DNA of 8,630 nucleotides, taken from Anaerolineae bacterium CG2_30_64_16 (GTDB taxonomy: Bacteria; Chloroflexota; Anaerolineae; CG2-30-64-16). This document shows positions 5,518 to 8,630 of this stretch, one piece after another. A program made the translations under genes and the position numbers. The notes below the pieces were generated by a model. The model was not told the DNA's origin, did no database searches, and saw nothing but the letters and a program-made list of their open reading frames with translations. Every line of letters begins with the position of its first letter. The stretch's first letter is position 1. The stretch covers positions 1 through 8,630 of the forward strand of contig MNXL01000188.1 in NCBI GenBank assembly GCA_001871755.1, written 5' to 3'.

Positions 5518-5556
5518 AACCAGAACGCCACTGGTCCGGCACTGTGGTCAGACACT

Positions 5557-5585
5557 ATTATACCCCTAACCCGGATAAACCGGAA
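5557..5585 (-). promoter_or_regulatory. Candidate promoter of the moaD operon
   Basis: On the minus strand a perfect TATAAT lies at 5562-5557, with TTCCGG at 5585-5580 as a weak -35 at 17-base spacing. Transcription would start near 5550, leaving a leader of about 150 nt before moaD. The -35 lies inside the first unit of the tandem repeat, so the repeat edge may supply the promoter. Only the -10 is convincing. Confidence 0.5.
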
Positions 5586-5822
5586 CCAAGAGGGTGACAA
5601 CTTTGCCCACAAAGTTCTTGCACAAAAAGCAAGGATTTCGTGGGTTAGGCCCTAACCCGGATAAACCGGAACCAAGAGGGTGACAACTTTGCCCACAAAG
5701 TTCTTGCACAAAAAGCAAGGATTTTGTGGGTTAGGCCCTAACCCGGATAAACCGGAACCAAAAAGACGACAGCCGCCACTCCCAAAATCCTTACACAAAA
5801 AACAGGAATTTCGGGGGTTAGG
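5565..5822. repeat. Tandem array of three 86-bp palindromic intergenic units
   Basis: The unit begins TAACCCGGATAAACCGGAAC at 5567, 5653 and 5739, an exact 86-bp period. The first two units are almost identical; the third keeps both ends but diverges in the middle. Each unit is bounded by an inverted pair CCTAACCC ... GGGTTAGG. Units one and two also contain AACTTTG-CCCA-CAAAGTT and CTTGC-ACAAAAA-GCAAG hairpins; the third retains neither in recognisable form. This looks like a REP/MITE-type folding intergenic element rather than CRISPR, since there are no unique spacers. No coding frame is convincing. The remaining 5823-5900 stretch shows nothing I can name. Confidence 0.85.
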
Positions 5823-5903
5823 CACCATATCCCGCCATCCTTCAACCTTGGGACCAGCGGTCTCGGATTTCCTTTTCCCGGGTCTCGTGTTGTCGCGTGG
5901 GTA

Positions 5904-5933
5904 TTTCACGCCGGGGCAAAGTCGTGATAAAAT
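5904..5933 (+). promoter_or_regulatory. Promoter for enolase
   Basis: TTTCAC (5904-5909) and TAAAAT (5928-5933) are 18 bases apart, with an extended -10 TG (5925-5926). Transcription would start near 5940, giving a 125-nt leader before the eno ATG. Confidence 0.6.
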
Positions 5934-5989
5934 GCGCTTGAGTCAATCAGGCGTTGATAGAGTTGGCGTGGGCGCACGTCCCGTTTGGA

Positions 5990-6024
5990 CTCAGCGTTGA
6001 GGCCTCTGCTGAGGCCTCTTGTTT
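5990..6024 (+). promoter_or_regulatory. Enolase leader with competing hairpins (attenuator-like)
   Basis: GAGGCCTC (5999-6006) and GAGGCCTC (6011-6018) form an 8-bp stem with a TGCT loop followed by TTGTTT, terminator-like. CTCAGC (5990-5995) can instead pair with GCTGAG (6008-6013), which would break that stem. The two are mutually exclusive. The T-run is interrupted by a G, so whether it terminates is uncertain. Confidence 0.5.
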
Positions 6025-6064
6025 GGCATGCGCTCACGATCAGATCACCAGAGGGGGTACATTT

Positions 6065-7348
6065 ATGTCTACTACGATTACTGAGGTCCTGGGCCGCGAA
6101 ATCCTGGATTCGCGCGGCAACCCCACCGTGGAGGTGGAAGTTTGGCTGGAAGAGGGCGCGATGGGCCGGGCGGCCGTGCCGTCCGGCGCGTCGACGGGTG
6201 TCCACGAGGCCCTCGAACTGCGCGATGGGGACAAGTCTCGCTATGGCGGCAAGGGTGTGCTCGAAGCCGTGGAGCATGTGAACAACGAGATCGCCGACGC
6301 GCTGTTCGGGATGGATGCGCTGGATCAGGCCGGCGTGGACGCGGCCATGCTGGCATTGGACGGCACGCCGAACAAGAGCAAGCTGGGCGCCAACGCGATC
6401 CTGGGTGTCAGCCTGGCGGTGGCCCGCGCCGCGGCCGAGGAGGTCGGACTGCCGCTCTATCGCTACCTGGGTGGCGTGTCAGCCAACCTGTTGCCCGTGC
6501 CGATGATGAACATCATGAACGGCGGCGCGCACGCCAACTGGCAGGGCACCGACCTGCAGGAGTTCATGATCGCACCCGTGGGCGCGCCGAGCTTCCGCGA
6601 GGCGCTGCGCTGGGGCGCTGAGACCTACCATACGCTCAAGGGCGTGCTCAAAAGCAAGGGCTACCCCACCGGCGTGGGCGATGAAGGCGGCTTTGCTCCC
6701 GCGCTGAAGGCCAACGTCGATGCCATAGAACTGATCCTGGAGGCCATCGAGAAGGCGGGTTACAAACCCGGTGAGCAGATCGCCCTCGCCCTGGACCCGG
6801 CTTCCAGCGAGTTCTACAAGGACGGGCTGTACAACCTGCGCACGGAAGGTCGCAAGATCACGTCCGCGGAGATGGTCGAGATGTACGCCGATTGGGCCAG
6901 GAAGTACCCCATCGTCGTCTTAGAAGACGGCCTGGCCGAAGATGACTGGGAGGGCTGGAAACTGTTGAACCGGACCATCGGCGACAAAGTGGAACTGGTG
7001 GGCGACGACCTGTTCGTCACCAATGTCGAGCGCGTCGCGCGCGGCATTGCCGAGAATGCCGCCAACGCTGTGTTGATCAAACTGAACCAGATCGGCACGT
7101 TGACCGAGACCATCGCCACCATCCAGATGGCCCGCAAGGCTGGCTGGGGCGTGATGGTGTCACATCGGAGCGGCGAGACGGTGGATAGCTTCATCGCCGA
7201 CTTCACCGTGGCCATGACCACCGGTCACCTCAAGACCGGCGCGCCGTGCCGTGGCGAGCGCGTGGAGAAGTACAACCAACTCATGCGCATCGAGGAAGAG
7301 CTGGGTGAGGCCGCGATCTTCGCGGGACGCAAGGCCTTTGCTCGGTAG
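6065..7348 (+). CDS. eno: Enolase (phosphopyruvate hydratase), divergent form
   Basis: A 427-residue protein starts at ATG 6065 (MSTTITEVLGREILDSRGNP), with AGAGGGGG just upstream; an in-frame TTG at 5954 lies in the leader and is not favoured. Enolase interconverts 2-phosphoglycerate and phosphoenolpyruvate in glycolysis, in the cytoplasm, with two Mg2+. Visible signatures are PSGASTG (39-45), NGGAHAN, GDEGGFAP, the metal-ligand segments LALDP, LEDGLAEDDW and VGDDLFVTN, the LIKLNQIGTLTET block, SHRSGET and LKTG with the catalytic lysine. Length is normal (about 415-435). It departs from typical bacterial enolases at HANWQGTDLQEFMI (usually HADN...D/QEFMI), SGETVDSFIADF (usually SGETEDxxIADL) and TGAPCRGERVEKYNQL (usually TGSxSRSERxAKYNQL), so it may be a paralogue or a lineage variant. 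All catalytic groups I can place are kept. Confidence 0.95.
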   Translation: MSTTITEVLGREILDSRGNPTVEVEVWLEEGAMGRAAVPSGASTGVHEALELRDGDKSRYGGKGVLEAVEHVNNEIADALFGMDALDQAGVDAAMLALDGTPNKSKLGANAILGVSLAVARAAAEEVGLPLYRYLGGVSANLLPVPMMNIMNGGAHANWQGTDLQEFMIAPVGAPSFREALRWGAETYHTLKGVLKSKGYPTGVGDEGGFAPALKANVDAIELILEAIEKAGYKPGEQIALALDPASSEFYKDGLYNLRTEGRKITSAEMVEMYADWARKYPIVVLEDGLAEDDWEGWKLLNRTIGDKVELVGDDLFVTNVERVARGIAENAANAVLIKLNQIGTLTETIATIQMARKAGWGVMVSHRSGETVDSFIADFTVAMTTGHLKTGAPCRGERVEKYNQLMRIEEELGEAAIFAGRKAFAR

Positions 7349-7352
7349 GTTA

Positions 7353-7408
7353 GTAGATTGGTAAATTGGTAGATTGGTAAATTGGTAGATTGGTAGATTG
7401 GTAGATTG
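7353..7408. repeat. Seven tandem octamers GTARATTG after enolase
   Basis: Exact 8-bp register: GTAGATTG or GTAAATTG repeated seven times, only the fourth base varying between G and A, starting 4 bases after the eno stop codon. It is the left arm of an inverted structure with the array at 7444-7500. Confidence 0.9.
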
Positions 7409-7443
7409 GGCACGTACAATGCACCAATGCGCCAATGCGCCAG

Positions 7444-7500
7444 TTTACCAATTTACCAATTTACCAACTTACACAACTTACCAATTTACCAACTACCATC
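7444..7500. repeat. Complementary tandem octamers TTTACCAA before the phosphatase gene
   Basis: TTTACCAA three times (7444-7467), then CTTACACAA, CTTACCAA, TTTACCAA and CTACCATC. This is the inverted counterpart of the GTARATTG array, so the 7353-7500 interval can fold into a long A/T-rich hairpin with a loop of about 35 nt that itself holds two CCAATGCG copies (7424-7439). It separates eno from the next gene and may end eno transcription or stabilise its mRNA. Confidence 0.85.
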
Positions 7501-7518
7501 CATCATTCACGAGCAACC

Positions 7519-8139
7519 ATGACCCACTTCATCCTCATCCGGCACGGCGAGACCGAGTGGAACCGGGTGGTGCGGTTTCGCGGCCGGGCCGATATTTCGC
7601 TGAACGACGTGGGGCTGGCCCAGGCCACAGCCACGGCGCGGCGGGTTGCTGCCGAGTGGCAGCCAGCCGCGATCTATTGCAGCCCCATGGTGCGCGCCCG
7701 CCAGACCGCCCAGGCAGTTGCCGAGCGGGTGGGCCTGCCTGTTCAGACGCACGAGGGGCTGCACGACATCGACTTCGGCCAACTGCAGGGGCTCACGGTG
7801 GATGAGGCGGTAGCGCGCTGGCCGGAGGTCGTCCGTTCCTGGGCCGCGACGCCGGAGGCGACGCGTTTCCCCGGCGGTGAGAGATTGGCGGACTTGCGGG
7901 GCCGATCGACGGCGATGCTGACGGAATTGACAGACCGTTACCCGGATCAAACGGTCGTCCTGGTGGGCCACACCGTGATCAATCGGGTGATCCTGCTGGG
8001 CGTGCTGGGGCTGGGGCTCGAGCGCTTCTGGCATCTGGGCCAGGACACGTGCGCTGTCAACGTGTTCGAGGCGACGGCCGGCGATTACGTGTTGCATTCG
8101 CTGAACGACACGTGTCACTTGCGCGATCTGGCGGGGTAA
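7519..8139 (+). CDS. Histidine phosphatase family protein (phosphoglycerate mutase / alpha-ribazole phosphatase-like)
   Basis: A 206-residue protein starts at ATG 7519 (MTHFILIRHGETEWN); the frame is open further upstream but that part is translated octamer repeat. The ribosome-binding site is weak (GAGC). RHG at 8-10 gives the phospho-accepting H9, and H151 in VVLVGHTVINR is the second catalytic histidine. LHDIDFGQLQG matches the LxEixFGxwEG motif, and RFPGGERLADL the PgGEs segment typical of the small cofactor-independent-type phosphatases such as CobC and GpmB rather than of GpmA. Members dephosphorylate sugar phosphates, phosphoglycerates or alpha-ribazole phosphate. Being next to enolase hints at 3-/2-phosphoglycerate, but the spacing and repeats between them argue against one operon. 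Family sure, substrate not. Confidence 0.9.
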   Translation: MTHFILIRHGETEWNRVVRFRGRADISLNDVGLAQATATARRVAAEWQPAAIYCSPMVRARQTAQAVAERVGLPVQTHEGLHDIDFGQLQGLTVDEAVARWPEVVRSWAATPEATRFPGGERLADLRGRSTAMLTELTDRYPDQTVVLVGHTVINRVILLGVLGLGLERFWHLGQDTCAVNVFEATAGDYVLHSLNDTCHLRDLAG

Positions 8140-8181
8140 GAGAATTCCGCTGGCCCGCAGACGATCCCTTCTGCCGGCTGT

Positions 8182-8243
8182 GGCCGGTCTCCGACCGAGC
8201 CACCTCGTTCCATGCCAGAGCGGGCACGGTCAGGAGACCGGCC
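8182..8243 (+). other. 11-bp inverted repeat in the region between phosphatase and DUF6062 gene
   Basis: GGCCGGTCTCC (8182-8192) and GGAGACCGGCC (8233-8243) are perfect complements 40 bases apart. A second small hairpin GGATG-TTTT-CATCC follows. These precede a terminator at 8322-8360, so the 8140-8381 interval, which has no convincing gene, may be a structured leader or 3' region. Confidence 0.5.
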
Positions 8244-8303
8244 CGAGCGGTGAGGGATGTTTTCATCCGCCGTGGCGCCGCGCGCGGCATGAGGAACTGT
8301 CCT

Positions 8304-8360
8304 GAAGACGGTGATACCATGAGACCTCCGGATGGCTGCGACTTCGGAGGTCTTCCTTTT
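8304..8360 (+). terminator. Intrinsic terminator with a possible competing helix
   Basis: AGACCTCCG (8322-8330) pairs with CGGAGGTCT (8345-8353), 9 bp, then TCCTTTTCTC. GAAGAC (8304-8309) can alternatively pair with GTCTTC (8350-8355), taking away the base of the terminator stem. Between them lies GGTGATACC (8310-8318). It either ends the phosphatase transcript or attenuates the DUF6062-type gene 22 bases further on. Confidence 0.7.
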
Positions 8361-8381
8361 CTCTGCTTGGGGTGATAGCCG

Positions 8382-8630
8382 ATGGCCGATAAAGACACGC
8401 TGTACCACGAACTGCTCGACGCGCTGCAGGTCGGAGGTTGCCCGCTCTGCCGGCTGGGCCGCAAGGCGAGCGACAGCTATCTGAACGCGTTGATCTACGA
8501 GGGGGTCACCGATCCCGATCTGCGGGAGAAGCTCCGGGATGCGCGTGGGCCGTGCCACCGTCACGCCTGGCGGATGGCCTCGCAGCGGGGCAGCATCTTG
8601 GGGACGGCGATCGTCTACCAGGATGTGGTC
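8382..8630 (+). CDS. DUF6062-type cysteine-motif protein, N-terminal 83 residues (runs off the window)
   Basis: Starts at ATG 8382 after GGGGTGAT (8369-8376) and is open to the end of the window. The visible part begins MADKDTLYHELLDAL, followed by C20-P-L-C23-R (GGCPLCRLGRKASDSYLNAL), LIYEGVTDPDLREKLRDARG and PC58-H-R-H61-AWRMA. The CxxC near the N-terminus plus a GxCxxH about 35 residues later is the pattern I associate with DUF6062 proteins of Chloroflexota and Bacillota; the four residues could bind a metal. Function is not known to me. The terminator just upstream suggests an own, attenuated transcript. Confidence 0.7.
   Translation, partial: MADKDTLYHELLDALQVGGCPLCRLGRKASDSYLNALIYEGVTDPDLREKLRDARGPCHRHAWRMASQRGSILGTAIVYQDVV

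Noticed and set aside
5399..5542. 48-residue N-terminal extension of MoaD
   Set aside because: MoaD proteins begin directly with the MQIRAYATL strand; the extension is translated from repeat-derived DNA.
5565..5745. Telomere-like CCCTAA motif
   Set aside because: CCCTAACCC occurs once per 86-bp unit as part of an inverted end pair, not as a hexamer array.
5565..5822. CRISPR array
   Set aside because: The 86-bp units are contiguous, with no unique spacers and no cas genes nearby.
5954..6064. N-terminal extension of enolase from TTG 5954
   Set aside because: Enolases begin at the MSTTITEVLGREI position, AGAGGGGG sits in front of ATG 6065, and the extension covers the leader hairpins.
7435..7518. 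28-residue N-terminal extension of the histidine phosphatase
   Set aside because: It is translated octamer repeat; the RHGETEWN motif is normally within ten residues of the start, as from ATG 7519.

Overview
The window looks like a chromosomal segment of a GC-rich anaerobic bacterium, most likely a member of the Chloroflexota (Anaerolineae-like). The basis is inference: a tungsten/molybdenum aldehyde ferredoxin oxidoreductase beside MoaD genes, a DUF6062-type protein, sigma70-like TATAAT promoters, and intergenic space full of palindromes and short tandem repeats. No taxonomic marker is present.

Layout. Bases 1-823 are an eroded or acquired patch: the 3' end of a HEPN-domain gene, a small unknown gene overlapping it, and the C-terminal remnant of a pseudouridine-5'-phosphate glycosidase (psuG). 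At 881-1240 lies a short ModE-type DNA-binding protein. Bases 1276-1698 hold a near-consensus promoter, about 390 nt of hairpin-rich leader, and a strong intrinsic terminator placed before the aldehyde ferredoxin oxidoreductase gene (1768-3585). Facing that gene, tail to tail across a perfect 34-bp palindrome, is a minus-strand operon: moaD (5398-5123), a small unknown gene (5123-4806), and a gene whose product joins an N-terminal protoglobin (haem sensor) domain to a C-terminal MoaD-like beta-grasp domain (4717-3797). Related intergenic repeats flank this operon; on its upstream side they form a tandem array with an 86-bp period.

From 5904 the window carries an enolase gene with its own promoter and a leader with two competing hairpins. 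Then come an octamer-repeat inverted structure, a histidine phosphatase (phosphoglycerate mutase-like) gene, a leader with a terminator, and the 5' part of a DUF6062-type gene that runs off the window.

Working model. The ModE-like regulator, the AOR with its attenuator-like leader, the sulfur carrier MoaD and the globin-MoaD fusion make up a W/Mo-pterin enzyme locus. The fusion is the most unusual item. It physically links a gas- or redox-sensing haem domain to a molybdopterin-synthase-type fold, yet its C-terminus lacks the Gly-Gly needed for sulfur transfer, so it may be a sensor or adaptor rather than a carrier. Enolase and the phosphatase look like a separate central-metabolism neighbourhood.
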